Notes: generated from the sequence alone by a model not told the origin. A stretch of DNA of 64,000 nucleotides from Streptomyces sp. Q6 (GCF_036967205.1 NZ_CP146022.1:1674001-1738000); one strand, 5' to 3'; shown: positions 30,849 through 39,330, numbered from the stretch's first letter. Program-made: numbers and translations.

Positions 30849-31364
30849 ATGACTCCCGTGAATCCCGCCGAAGAGATCCTCGACATCGTCGACGAGCAGG
30901 ACCGCGTCATCGGCCAGGTCCCTCGCGGTGAGGTCTACGCGAAGGGCCTGCGGCACCGGTGCGCGTTCATCCTGGCCACCGATCCGCAGGGCCGGGTCTT
31001 CGTGCACCGCCGGACGACGACCAAGCTCGCCTTCCCCGGGATGTACGACATGTTCGTCGGCGGGGTCGTCGGCGCGGGCGAGTCGTACGACGAGGCGGCC
31101 CTGCGCGAGGCCGAGGAGGAGCTCGGCGTCACCGGACTGCCGCGGCCGAGGCCCCTGTTCAAGTTCCTGTACGAGGACGACGGCGGCGGGTCCTGGTGGT
31201 CGTACGTGTACGAGGTGACGGTCGACACCCCGGTGCACCCGCAGGCCGAGGAGATCGACTGGCACGCGTTCCTGAGCCGGGACGAGCTGGAGCGCAGGAT
31301 CGGCGAGTGGGAGTGGACGCCGGACGGTCTCGCGGCGTACGAGCGCTGGAAGAAGCACGGGTAG
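30849..31364 (+). CDS. NUDIX hydrolase
   Basis: This 171-residue cytoplasmic enzyme hydrolyses a nucleoside-diphosphate-linked compound. The Nudix box is intact: GGVVGAGESYDEAALREAEEELGV. The N-terminus EEILDIVDEQDRVIGQVPRGEVYAKGLRHR resembles YfcD/isopentenyl-diphosphate-isomerase-like Nudix proteins. The ATG at 30849 is preferred to an upstream GTG at 30819. Substrate unknown. Confidence 0.92.
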   Translation: MTPVNPAEEILDIVDEQDRVIGQVPRGEVYAKGLRHRCAFILATDPQGRVFVHRRTTTKLAFPGMYDMFVGGVVGAGESYDEAALREAEEELGVTGLPRPRPLFKFLYEDDGGGSWWSYVYEVTVDTPVHPQAEEIDWHAFLSRDELERRIGEWEWTPDGLAAYERWKKHG

Positions 31365-31385
31365 TGCGCGGGTAATGTCCTGCGG

Positions 31386-31778
31386 GTGATCGAATTCGCA
31401 CGCACCGTCCGGCTCTGGTTCGCGCCCGAGCGGATCAGGGACGAGGGTGACACGCCCGACTACCGCTTCTCGCTGGCCAACGAGCGCACCTTCCTGGCGT
31501 GGGTGCGCACGGCGCTCGCGCTGATCGGCGGCGGGTTCGCCGTGGACCAGTTCCTGCCCGATCTGCGCTGGGGCTGGCGGGTCGGGCTCGCCCTCGCGCT
31601 GCTCGCCGCTGGTGTGCTGTGCTCGTTGCGGGCCGTGAGCCACTGGGTGCGCTGCGAGCGGGCGATGCGGCGCGGCGAGGACCTGCCGGTGTCCCGGTTC
31701 CCGGCGCTGCTGAGCCTGGTGGTCGCCCTGGTGGCCATCGCCATGGTCCTCGTGGTGCTCGTCGGCTGGGAGGGCTAG
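31386..31778 (+). CDS. DUF202 (YidH-type) membrane protein
   Basis: This small inner-membrane protein of 130 residues has three helices. The DUF202 motif DTPDYRFSLANERTFLAWVRTALALIGGG is at residues about 21-50. It starts at GTG. Two bases separate it from a second DUF202 gene, so the pair is probably one operon and could form a heteromer. Family function is unknown. Confidence 0.9.
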   Translation: MIEFARTVRLWFAPERIRDEGDTPDYRFSLANERTFLAWVRTALALIGGGFAVDQFLPDLRWGWRVGLALALLAAGVLCSLRAVSHWVRCERAMRRGEDLPVSRFPALLSLVVALVAIAMVLVVLVGWEG

Positions 31779-31780
31779 CC

Positions 31781-32101
31781 GTGAGCGGGGCGGTGCGCGA
31801 CCCGGGGCTCCAGCCGGCGCGGACGCGGCTCGCGTGGCGCCGTACGACGCTGTCGTGCACCGTCGCGGCCGTGCTCGCCGTGAAGGCCGCGCTCCAGAGC
31901 TCCGGCGGACGGACGCTCGGGGTCGTCGCGTCGGCGCTGGTGATGCTGGTCTGGCTCGGGTTCCTCGCGGTCGCCCACCGCCGGATCACGGGCCTGGCCC
32001 TGAACGAGTCCGAGCCGCCGCCGATGTCCCGGCGCGGGGCGACGACGGCGGCGCTGTGCGTGGTCGCGATGGCGGTGTTCGCGGCGGCGCTCGTGGTGTG
32101 A
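31781..32101 (+). CDS. DUF202 membrane protein, second copy
   Basis: This 106-residue protein starts at the GTG two bases after the previous gene. It carries a shorter DUF202 motif, DPGLQPARTRLAWRRTTLSCTV, and three hydrophobic segments. The full open frame extends upstream inside the first gene and should not be used. It is likely a diverged partner of the first DUF202 protein. Confidence 0.88.
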   Translation: MSGAVRDPGLQPARTRLAWRRTTLSCTVAAVLAVKAALQSSGGRTLGVVASALVMLVWLGFLAVAHRRITGLALNESEPPPMSRRGATTAALCVVAMAVFAAALVV

Positions 32102-32201
32102 CGATCCGACAAAGAGTCACGCGGGCGCCAGAGCGCGGCCTTCCGGACATTCCGGGCTAGCCTGACGCGGTCAGCCACGGCCGTCACCGAAGGTGAGCAC
32201 C

Positions 32202-32498
32202 ATGACCACCCTCCACCAGGAGCACCCCGTCCACGAGCACACCCACGGCCCGTCCTGCGGGCACCCGGCGGTGCGCCACGGGGACCACGTCGACTACGCG
32301 CACGACGGGCACCTGCACGCCGAGCACGACGGACACTGGGACGAGTGCGAGCCCGGCGGCCACGTCACGCACGCGGAGCACGCGCACCGGCACGGCGCCG
32401 ACTGCGGGCACCAGGCGGTCCCGCACGGCGATCACGTCGACTACGTCCACGACGGCCACCGGCACGCGGAGCACGACGGACACTGGGACGACCACTGA
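32202..32498 (+). CDS. Small His-rich metal-binding protein with internal duplication
   Basis: This 98-residue protein has roughly a quarter His residues. It consists of two near-identical repeats of CGHxAVxHGDHVDYxHDGH and HAEHDGHWD. The two DNA copies are also very similar, so the duplication looks recent. AAGG eight bases before the ATG at 32202 favours this start over the GTG at 32193. No signal peptide or membrane segment is visible. Binding and storage of zinc, nickel or copper is inferred from composition only. A terminator follows 22 bp after the stop. Confidence 0.85.
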   Translation: MTTLHQEHPVHEHTHGPSCGHPAVRHGDHVDYAHDGHLHAEHDGHWDECEPGGHVTHAEHAHRHGADCGHQAVPHGDHVDYVHDGHRHAEHDGHWDDH

Positions 32499-32519
32499 TC
32501 CCGTGGAGATACGCGCACA

Positions 32520-32544
32520 GGGCCCGGCACTCGCTGCCGGGCCC
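32520..32544 (+). terminator. Intrinsic terminator after the His-rich gene
   Basis: A perfect 10-bp stem (32520-32529 with 32535-32544), a 5-nt loop and a TTT tail form a classical rho-independent terminator. Confidence 0.85.
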
Positions 32545-32615
32545 TTTCGCTCGTCCCGGCGACCGGGCACCGTAGGCACGTAATGACGATCACGTTTCGC
32601 CCATCCACTGGACGA

Positions 32616-32635
32616 CATACCGACTGGTCGGCATG
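32616..32635. promoter_or_regulatory. TetR-type operator upstream of the phosphotransferase-ACAD operon
   Basis: CATACCGACTGGTCGGCATG is a near-perfect palindrome (CATRCCGAC arms around TG). Its first 13 bases are repeated in reverse complement at 39206-39218, upstream of the operon that encodes a TetR protein. It resembles the ACCGACyrGTCGGT sites known for some fatty-acid or phenylacetate TetR regulators. Confidence 0.65.
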
Positions 32636-32673
32636 ATGAGTGGCACCCTGCCACTCGCCCCCGGAGGACCGCG

Positions 32674-33711
32674 ATGAGTCACCCCCCAGGCCTCGACCTC
32701 GATCAGCTGCGCACGCACCTCGACCGTGAGCGGCCCGGTCTGGTCGGCGGCCCGCTGTCCGGGCGGCTCATCGAGGGCGGGCGGTCGAACCTCACCTACG
32801 GGGTGACCGACGGGACCACGAAGTGGGTGGTGCGGCGGCCGCCGCTCGGCCACGTCCTGGCGACCGCGCACGACATGAAGCGCGAGCACCGGGTGATCGC
32901 CGCGCTGCACCCGACGAAGGTGCCGGTGCCCGAGCCGCTGCTGCTGTGCGAGGACGACAGCGTGCTGGGCGCGCCGTTCTACGTCATGGAGTTCGTGGAC
33001 GGGACGCCGTACCGGACCGCCGAGGAGCTCGCGCCGCTCGGCGCCGAGCGGACCCGGGCCGCCGTGCTCGGGCTCGTGGACACGCTCGTCGATCTGCACG
33101 CGGTCGACCCGGCGGCGGTCGGGCTCGGCGACTTCGGGCGCCCCGAGGGCTTCCTGGAGCGGCAGTTGAGGCGCTGGGGCAAGCAGCTCGACGCGTCCCG
33201 CAACCGCGACCTCAAGGGGATCGACGAGTTGCAGGCGTCGCTCGCCCGTACCCTCCCGGACTCCCCCGCGCCGACGATCGTGCACGGCGACTACCGCCTC
33301 GACAACGTCCTCGTACGGCAGGATCCCGACGGCGCCGACCGCATCAAGGCGATCCTCGACTGGGAGATGTCGACGCTCGGCGATCCGCTCACGGACGTGG
33401 GCCTGCTGGTGATGTACAGCGCGCCGCTCGAACTGCCGGACTCCCCCATCTCCACGACCGCCACGGCCCCCGGGCATCCGTCCCCCGCCGAGCTGGTCGA
33501 GCGGTACGCCGCGCGCTCGGGGCGCGACGTGTCCGCGATCGCCTGGTACACGGCGTTCGCCTGGTTCAAGCTCGCGGTGATCCTCGAGGGCATCCACTAC
33601 CGGTACACGCTCGGTCAGACGGTCGGCGCCGGATTCGACCGGATCGGCGAGCTGGTCCCCGTCTTCATCGAGCACGGTCTCACCACCCTTCAGGGTCTTC
33701 AGGAAGGCTGA
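32674..33711 (+). CDS. Acyl-CoA-dehydrogenase-associated phosphotransferase (APH fold)
   Basis: This 345-residue kinase-like protein has the aminoglycoside phosphotransferase fold. The catalytic loop is HGDYRLDNVLV and the metal-binding motif is LDWEMSTLGDPLTDVG. Members of this branch (ACAD10/ACAD11-like kinases) are usually encoded beside an acyl-CoA dehydrogenase, and in animals some phosphorylate 4-hydroxyacids. Here the ACAD gene starts 8 bp after the stop, so a joint role in fatty-acid or hydroxy-acid catabolism is likely. Confidence 0.9.
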   Translation: MSHPPGLDLDQLRTHLDRERPGLVGGPLSGRLIEGGRSNLTYGVTDGTTKWVVRRPPLGHVLATAHDMKREHRVIAALHPTKVPVPEPLLLCEDDSVLGAPFYVMEFVDGTPYRTAEELAPLGAERTRAAVLGLVDTLVDLHAVDPAAVGLGDFGRPEGFLERQLRRWGKQLDASRNRDLKGIDELQASLARTLPDSPAPTIVHGDYRLDNVLVRQDPDGADRIKAILDWEMSTLGDPLTDVGLLVMYSAPLELPDSPISTTATAPGHPSPAELVERYAARSGRDVSAIAWYTAFAWFKLAVILEGIHYRYTLGQTVGAGFDRIGELVPVFIEHGLTTLQGLQEG

Positions 33712-33719
33712 TCCCCATC

Positions 33720-34934
33720 ATGGACTTCGCATTCGACGCGCGTACGGAGGAGTTGCGGGAGCGGCTGCTCACCTTCATGGACACGCATGTGTACCCGGCG
33801 GAGGCCGTCGCCGCCGAGCAGCGCGCGGCGCTCGGCTCGCCGTGGGAGACCCCGGCCGTGGTGGCGGAGCTGAAGGCCGAGGCCCGCAAGCAGGGCCTGT
33901 GGAACCTGTTCCTGCCGGACGCCGAGCACGGAGCCGGGCTCACCAACCTCCAGTACGCGCCGCTGGCCGAGATCACCGGCCGCAGCCCGCAGTTGGCGCC
34001 CACGGCCGTCAACTGCGGCGCCCCGGACACCGGGAACATGGAGGTGCTCGCGCAGTTCGGCACCGAGGCGCAGCGCAAGCAGTGGCTGGAGCCGCTGCTC
34101 GCCGGGGAGATCCGTTCGGCGTTCGCGATGACCGAGCCGGAGGTCGCCTCCTCCGACGCCACCAACATCACGACGCACATCGAGCGCGACGGCGACGACT
34201 ACGTCATCACGGGCCGCAAGTTCTACATCTCGGGTGCCATGAACCCGGACTGCAAGATCTTCATCGTGATGGGCAAGACCGATCCGGACGGTGCGGACAT
34301 CCGCCGCCAGCAGTCCATGGTCCTGGTGCCGCGCGACACCCCGGGGGTCGAGGTGCGCCGGGCGATGACGGTGTACGGCTTCGAGGATCACTGGCACGGC
34401 GGCCACGCCGAGGTCGTCTTCGACCACGCGCGCGTCCCGGTGTCGAACCTGGTCGGCGAGGAGGGCGGCGGCTTCGGTATCGCCCAGGCCCGGCTCGGCC
34501 CCGGCCGGATCCACCACTGCATGCGCCTGATCGGCATGGCCGAGCGGGCGATCGAGCTGATGTGCAAGCGGGCCGTGGCCCGTACCGCGTTCGGCAAGCC
34601 GCTGGCCCAGCAGGGTGTCGTGCAGGAGTGGATCGCCGACGCCCGGGTCGCCGTCGAGCAGTTGCGTCTGCTGGTCCTCAAGACGGCCTGGCTGATGGAT
34701 ACCGTGGGCAACCGCGGCGCCCACACGGAGATCCAGTCCATCAAGATCGCGACCCCGCGCACGGTCGTCGACATCATCGACAAGGCCGTGCAACTGCACG
34801 GCGCGGGCGGCGTCTCGCAGGACTTCCCCCTGGCCGAGCTGTGGGCCGGGGCGCGCACGCTCCGCCTGGCCGACGGCCCGGACGAGGTGCACCAGCGGTC
34901 GCTGGCCCGGCGGGAGCTGAAGACGTACCTCTAG
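33720..34934 (+). CDS. Acyl-CoA dehydrogenase
   Basis: This 404-residue FAD enzyme catalyses alpha,beta-dehydrogenation of an acyl-CoA. FAFDARTEELRERLLTFMDTHVYPAE is the N-terminal region, FAMTEPEVASSDATNI the flavin/substrate signature, and AVQLHGAGGVSQDFPLAELWAGARTLRLADGPDEVH the C-terminal domain of the ACAD10/11-like group. The open frame begins far upstream inside the phosphotransferase gene; the ATG at 33720 is the real start. It is co-transcribed with the phosphotransferase. Confidence 0.95.
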   Translation: MDFAFDARTEELRERLLTFMDTHVYPAEAVAAEQRAALGSPWETPAVVAELKAEARKQGLWNLFLPDAEHGAGLTNLQYAPLAEITGRSPQLAPTAVNCGAPDTGNMEVLAQFGTEAQRKQWLEPLLAGEIRSAFAMTEPEVASSDATNITTHIERDGDDYVITGRKFYISGAMNPDCKIFIVMGKTDPDGADIRRQQSMVLVPRDTPGVEVRRAMTVYGFEDHWHGGHAEVVFDHARVPVSNLVGEEGGGFGIAQARLGPGRIHHCMRLIGMAERAIELMCKRAVARTAFGKPLAQQGVVQEWIADARVAVEQLRLLVLKTAWLMDTVGNRGAHTEIQSIKIATPRTVVDIIDKAVQLHGAGGVSQDFPLAELWAGARTLRLADGPDEVHQRSLARRELKTYL

Positions 34935-34963
34935 AGGTCACCGGTCGGCACCCGCGGCCCCCG

Positions 34964-35110
34964 CTAGTACCCTCCGCCGATGGTGTGATCGGCCAGGGCG
35001 AGCCTGCGCAGGAAGCAGCGCAGACGCAGGAGTCCGCGGGACGCCGCCCGCAGCAGGCGCGGGTGGTGCGGGGCGTACGCGGCGGTCCAGAGGACGGGTA
35101 CGTGGTCCAT
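34964..35110 (-). CDS. Small Arg-rich protein (48 aa), divergent from LysR
   Basis: This is a candidate 48-residue protein with the ends MDHVPVLWTAAYAPHHP and LALADHTIGGGY. The middle is Arg/Leu-rich and likely an amphipathic helix. GGAGG lies 9 bases before the ATG, a strong ribosome site. It is divergent from the LysR gene, where LysR targets are commonly found, and ends 30 bp from the convergent ACAD. I do not recognise a family. It could be chance, but the ribosome site and position support it. Confidence 0.45.
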   Translation of the reverse strand: MDHVPVLWTAAYAPHHPRLLRAASRGLLRLRCFLRRLALADHTIGGGY

Positions 35111-35165
35111 GGCCGCCAGCCTCCCGCCGCCTCGGGCGCCCGGTCCAACAGATCGTTTCGCTCGG

Positions 35166-35188
35166 ACCCATCGATAGAATCGATGGGT
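35166..35188. promoter_or_regulatory. LysR operator overlapping the lysR start codon
   Basis: A perfect 10-bp inverted repeat, ACCCATCGAT and ATCGATGGGT around AGA, contains a T-N11-A LysR box (T35171 to A35183). Its right edge covers the first two bases of the GTG start. Autorepression is the obvious inference. Confidence 0.65.
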
Positions 35189-36107
35189 GGAGATACGCCA
35201 GCTGCGCCACTTCGTGGCGGTCGTCGACGAGGGCGGTTTCACGGCCGCGGCCCGCACCGAGCTCATCGTGCAGTCCGCGCTCAGTACGTCGGTCCGGAAC
35301 CTGGAGCGCGAACTGGGCGCGGAGCTGTTCGACCGGACGGGCCGCCGGGTCGTGCTCACGGAGGCCGGTCGGGCGCTGCTGCCGCAGGCGCGGCAGTTGC
35401 TGGCCGGGGCCGCCGCCGCGAAGGAGTCCGTGGCCCGGGTGACCGGGCTCGGTACGGGACGGGTGGCGATCGGCACCATCCAGACCCTGACCTGCGTGGA
35501 CCTCGCGGCCGAACTCGCCGCGTTCCACCAGGAGTTGCCCGGCATCCAGGTGTCCGTGCGCGAGAGTCCCGTGGAGGAGCTGATCGAGGGGCTGCGGGCC
35601 GGCGAGCTCGATCTGGCGTTCCTCGCGCCGGATGCCCGTCAACTCCCGGACGGGCTGGCCGTGTTCGGGACCTGGCGGGAGGAGCTCGTCCTGGTGACCG
35701 CGCCGGGGCATCCGCTGGCGCGGGCGGGGCGGACCCTCATGAGCGATCTCGCGGACGAGCCGTTCGTCGACTTCAAGGCCGGTACGGGACTGGAGACGGC
35801 GGTCCGCAGGCTCGCCGCGCACTGCGGCCTGGAGCGGCGCATCACCTGTGACGTGACACAGATCGGGCTGCTCGTGGATCTCGTACGGGCCGGGATCGGC
35901 GTCGCGATCGTGCCCCGGCGGATCGGTGAGGCGGCGGGGCTGCCGTGCGTGACCATCCGGCAGCCCGAGCCGGGCCGGGCCGTCGTCCTCGCGGGGCGGG
36001 CGCCCCGGCCGCGCAATCCGGCGGCCGGGGCGCTGCTGCGCAGATTCACGGACGCAGCGCCCGCAGCAGCAGGTCCGCCAGCTGGTCGGCGAGCTGCTGA
36101 GGGGTGA
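35187..36107 (+). CDS. LysR-family transcriptional regulator
   Basis: This 306-residue protein has an N-terminal winged helix (MEIRQLRHFVAVVDEGGFTAAARTELIVQSALSTSVRNLER region, residues 1-60) and a periplasmic-binding-protein-like effector domain (residues about 90-290). It starts at the GTG inside its own operator; with so short a leader the mRNA may be leaderless. The 3' end overlaps the convergent TetR gene by 62 bp. The effector is unknown. Confidence 0.93.
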   Translation: MEIRQLRHFVAVVDEGGFTAAARTELIVQSALSTSVRNLERELGAELFDRTGRRVVLTEAGRALLPQARQLLAGAAAAKESVARVTGLGTGRVAIGTIQTLTCVDLAAELAAFHQELPGIQVSVRESPVEELIEGLRAGELDLAFLAPDARQLPDGLAVFGTWREELVLVTAPGHPLARAGRTLMSDLADEPFVDFKAGTGLETAVRRLAAHCGLERRITCDVTQIGLLVDLVRAGIGVAIVPRRIGEAAGLPCVTIRQPEPGRAVVLAGRAPRPRNPAAGALLRRFTDAAPAAAGPPAGRRAAEG

Positions 36108-36651
36108 GCGGCCCGTCCGGGCGGTACCAGGTCGACAGGTGGTGGACCGAGCCGAAGTGGTAGTCGACCACCAGGTCGGCCGGGGTCTCGGTGGAGAAGA
36201 CGCCCGCCTTCTGGCCCTCTTCGATCAGGGCCCGGAACCGCTCGTGGTAGCGGCGCCGCTCGGCCCGTACCTGCTTGTTCTTCTCCGGGCTGAGGTGGTG
36301 CATGGAGCGGAAGAAGATCGACGCGTCGTCGAGGTTCTCGATCGTGGTGACGACGACGTCCGCCGCCGCCCCGCGCAGCCGCTGCTCGATCGGCTCGGAC
36401 CCGTCGGCGAACGCGTCGAGCCGCTCCTGCTGGAGCCGCAGCACGCGCGCGTACACCTCGTGCAGGAGGTCGTCCTTCGAGCCGAAGTAGTGGTAGAGCG
36501 CGCCCTTGGTGACGCCGGCCGCCTCCACGATCTCCTGCACCGACGTGCGGTCGTAGCCCTGCTCGGCGAACAGCCGGGTGGCGGCCGCGAGGAGTCGTTG
36601 CGGGACGGGCGTGCCGTCGCCGTCCGTCGTGGTCCTGGCCACTGCCGCCAC
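36046..36651 (-). CDS. TetR-family transcriptional regulator
   Basis: This 201-residue repressor has an N-terminal TetR helix-turn-helix (residues about 17-63: RLFAEQGYDRTSVQEIVEAAGVTKGALYHYFGSKDDLLHEVY). The C-terminal ligand domain resembles those of fatty-acyl-CoA-responsive TetR proteins. It is the last gene of an SDR-ligase-TetR operon, 17 bp after the ligase stop. The operator-like sequences at 39206 (own operon) and 32616 (phosphotransferase-ACAD operon) are its likely targets, released by an acyl-CoA. The C-terminal coding end overlaps the convergent LysR gene. Confidence 0.93.
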   Translation of the reverse strand: MAAVARTTTDGDGTPVPQRLLAAATRLFAEQGYDRTSVQEIVEAAGVTKGALYHYFGSKDDLLHEVYARVLRLQQERLDAFADGSEPIEQRLRGAAADVVVTTIENLDDASIFFRSMHHLSPEKNKQVRAERRRYHERFRALIEEGQKAGVFSTETPADLVVDYHFGSVHHLSTWYRPDGPLTPQQLADQLADLLLRALRP

Positions 36652-36668
36652 CTGCCTTTCCGATGCGT

Positions 36669-38345
36669 CTATGCCTGTGCCGGGGAACGCAGTTCCCGCC
36701 GGAGGATCTTCCCACTCGCCGTCTTGGGCAGCTCGCGCAGGACCTCCACCTCACGGGGGTACTTGTACGCGGCCAGGCGTTCCTTGCAGTACGCGGACAG
36801 TTCCTCGGGGCTCGCGTCGGCGCCGGGGCGCAGGCTCACGTACGCCTTGACGCTCTCGCCGCGGTACGCGTCCGGGATGCCGACGACGGCCGCCTCGCGG
36901 ACCGCGGGGTGCGTGTAGAGGACGTCCTCGACCTCACGCGGCCACACCTTGAAGCCGGACGCGTTGATCATGTCCTTCTTGCGGTCGACGACGTACAGCC
37001 AGCCGTTCGCGTCCATGAAGCCGATGTCGCCGGTGCGCAGCTCGCCGTCGGGGAAGGCCTCGGCGGTGGCGTCGGGGCGGCGCCAGTAGCCGGGCACGAC
37101 CTGCGGGCCGCGGACCGCGATCTCGCCCTGTTCGCCGAAGGGCACGTCGTCGCCGAGGTCGTCGACGATGCGGACGACCGAGTCGGGGCCGGGGACACCG
37201 ACCGCGAGGGTGCCCGAGACCGGGTCGACGGGCGCCTCGACCCCCGGCGGCACGGACGCGCAGGGCGCGGTGCACTCGGTGAGTCCGTAGCCGTTGTGGA
37301 TGTACGGGCCGAACGCGTCGCGGAACTTCTCGACCAGCGCGGGCGGCACCGGGGCGCCGCCGGAGGAGATCGACGAGAACGACGCGAAGTGCTCGCGGGT
37401 CGCCTGCGGCTGGGCGGCGAGGGCCATGAACGCGGTGGACGGGCCGACCGTGTAGGCGGGCCGGTGCTCGGCGAACGCGTCCAGGACGACGCCCGGCTCG
37501 AAGCGGTAGGCGAGGGCGAGCGTGCCCGCGTTGGCGAAGGAGGCGACGAGTTCGCAGACCATGCCGGTGATGTGGAAGAGCGGCGCGAGCGCGAAGTAGG
37601 TGGCGCCTTCGGGCAGGCCGAGGCCGGTGCGCTGGCGTTCCGCGTTGTACGTGATGTTGCCGTGCAGGTTGGTGGCGCCCTTCGGGGTGCCGCTCGTGCC
37701 GGAGGTGTAGCTGATGAGCGCGATGTCGGCGGCGGCGGGCTCCCGGTCGTCGGGGGTCTTGTGGCCCGCGCGGGCCACGCGCACGAGGTCGTCGGCGTCG
37801 GTGGCCTCTGGGGTGACCCGCGCGAAGTTCAGGACCCGCTCGTCGCCGCGCGTCTGGAGGTCGAGTTCGCAGGCGGTGAGCACGATCCGTACGGGTGAGT
37901 CGGCGGCCGTCTCGCGCAGGTACGCCTCCCAGGCCCGGTCGGAGCAGACCAGCGCGGTCACCTCGGCGTCGTGCAGGACGTGCCCGACCTCACCCGACTT
38001 GTACATCGGGTTCACGGGGACGACGACGGCGCCGGCCTTGAACGCGCCGAGCAGGGCGAGCACGAAGTGCGGCGAGTTCTGCAGCATGATCGCGACGCGG
38101 TCGCCGCGCTCCAGGCCGCGAGCGGCGAGGTGACCGGCCACGGAGTCGGAGAGGGCGTCGACCTCCGCGTAGGTCAGGCGGCCGTCGAAGTACGCGAGGG
38201 CGGTGCGGTCGGGGGCGCGGCGCACCGCGTCGGCGAAGGCGTGGACGACGGTGGGCGCGGGGTCCACCGGGGCCTTCTGCGCGTCGTTGAGGACGCCGAG
38301 CCAGGGCCGGGCCGCGTAGATCGATTCCTGGGTGGTGTCGCTCAC
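36669..38345 (-). CDS. AMP-dependent acyl-CoA ligase
   Basis: This 558-residue member of the ANL superfamily activates a carboxylic acid to its CoA thioester through an acyl-adenylate. The AMP-binding P-loop is ISYTSGTSGTPKGATNLHGN and the A5 region is NGYGLTECTAPC. The hinge is LRTGDIGFMDANGWLYVVDRKKDMI and the C-terminal catalytic Lys is in LPKTASGKILRREL. The GTG at 38345 makes a GTGA overlap with the SDR stop, preferred over the frame opening at 38360. It supplies acyl-CoA to ACAD-type enzymes. Confidence 0.95.
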   Translation of the reverse strand: MSDTTQESIYAARPWLGVLNDAQKAPVDPAPTVVHAFADAVRRAPDRTALAYFDGRLTYAEVDALSDSVAGHLAARGLERGDRVAIMLQNSPHFVLALLGAFKAGAVVVPVNPMYKSGEVGHVLHDAEVTALVCSDRAWEAYLRETAADSPVRIVLTACELDLQTRGDERVLNFARVTPEATDADDLVRVARAGHKTPDDREPAAADIALISYTSGTSGTPKGATNLHGNITYNAERQRTGLGLPEGATYFALAPLFHITGMVCELVASFANAGTLALAYRFEPGVVLDAFAEHRPAYTVGPSTAFMALAAQPQATREHFASFSSISSGGAPVPPALVEKFRDAFGPYIHNGYGLTECTAPCASVPPGVEAPVDPVSGTLAVGVPGPDSVVRIVDDLGDDVPFGEQGEIAVRGPQVVPGYWRRPDATAEAFPDGELRTGDIGFMDANGWLYVVDRKKDMINASGFKVWPREVEDVLYTHPAVREAAVVGIPDAYRGESVKAYVSLRPGADASPEELSAYCKERLAAYKYPREVEVLRELPKTASGKILRRELRSPAQA

Positions 38346-39106
38346 CGGGCCGCCTCCCACTTCTGCTGGATGTGGTTCATGTTCGACAGCCAGCGGTCGG
38401 GCTGGGCGGCGCGGGCCGCGTAGTACCCGGCGACCTCGGGGTGCGGCAGGATCAGGAAGCGGTCCTCGGCGATCCCCGCGAAGAGGGCCTCGGCGACGTC
38501 CTCGGGGTCGATCGCGGTCGGCGCGAGCACCAGGTCACCGGCGGAGCCCGCCGCGGTCAGCATGTCGGTGCGCACGCCCTGCGGACAGATGGCGTGGACC
38601 TTGATCCCGCGGTGCCGGTACGTGAGCGAGAGCCACTCGGCGAAGGCGTACGCGCCGTGCTTGGTGACGCTGTACGGGGCGGCGCCGACCATGGTGAGCA
38701 GGCCCGCGGCCGAGACGGTGGAGACGAAGCGGCCGCTGCCGCGCTCCAGCCAGCCGGGGATCAGCGCGTGCGCGGCGCGGACGTGCGCCATCACGTTCAC
38801 GTCCCAGGCCGCGGCCCACACCTGCTCGTCGGCGGCCTCGGTGCCGCCGGAGGCGAGGCCGGCGTTGGCGCAGTAGACGTCGACGGTGCCGCCGAGGGCG
38901 TCCCGGGCCTCCTCGATGATCGCGGAGGCGTCACCGGGGACGGCCGTGGCGCCGAGCTCGTCGGCGACGGCCTTCGCCTTGTCGGCGTCCAGGTCGTTGA
39001 CGACGACGCGGGCTCCGGCGGCCGCGAATCTGCGGGCGATGGCGGCTCCGATGCCGCCCCCGGCGCCCGTGACGACGACTGACTGCCCCTGCACACTCTC
39101 CACCAT
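38342..39106 (-). CDS. Short-chain dehydrogenase/reductase
   Basis: This 254-residue NAD(P)-dependent oxidoreductase has the Rossmann motif TGAGGGIGAAIA near residue 13, and NAG in CANAGLAS. The catalytic Ser lies in STVSAAG, with YSVTKHG supplying the YxxxK. It is the first gene of the SDR-ligase-TetR operon, with AAGGAG before its ATG at 39106. A role as a hydroxyacyl-CoA or alcohol dehydrogenase in the same pathway is inferred. Confidence 0.95.
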   Translation of the reverse strand: MVESVQGQSVVVTGAGGGIGAAIARRFAAAGARVVVNDLDADKAKAVADELGATAVPGDASAIIEEARDALGGTVDVYCANAGLASGGTEAADEQVWAAAWDVNVMAHVRAAHALIPGWLERGSGRFVSTVSAAGLLTMVGAAPYSVTKHGAYAFAEWLSLTYRHRGIKVHAICPQGVRTDMLTAAGSAGDLVLAPTAIDPEDVAEALFAGIAEDRFLILPHPEVAGYYAARAAQPDRWLSNMNHIQQKWEAAR

Positions 39107-39205
39107 CGGTCTCCTTCGACACGATTTCGGCTTCGGCTTCGGCTCTGCCCGGTTTCGGCTCGGCCCCGACCTCGCCGCAACGGCTCCGGCTGCCTCAGCA
39201 GACTA

Positions 39206-39218
39206 ACCAGTCGGTATG
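39206..39218. promoter_or_regulatory. TetR-type operator upstream of the SDR-ligase-TetR operon
   Basis: ACCAGTCGGTATG is the exact reverse complement of the first 13 bases of the operator at 32616-32635. It lies 100 bp upstream of the SDR start. The second half-site is degenerate. Confidence 0.6.
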
Positions 39219-39330
39219 TCGCCGGGGAAGAGGTTCCGGGAGGCGATCACCGCCGGGTTCGTTCCGCGACGCGGGCGGGGGCGCTAGCGTGCATGACCAT
39301 GCCAGTTCCGGTGATCACGGAGGTATCTGC

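Noticed and set aside
39124-39160. TTCGGC hexamer repeats
   Set aside because: Only about three adjacent copies in a GC-rich leader; too short to call a functional repeat.
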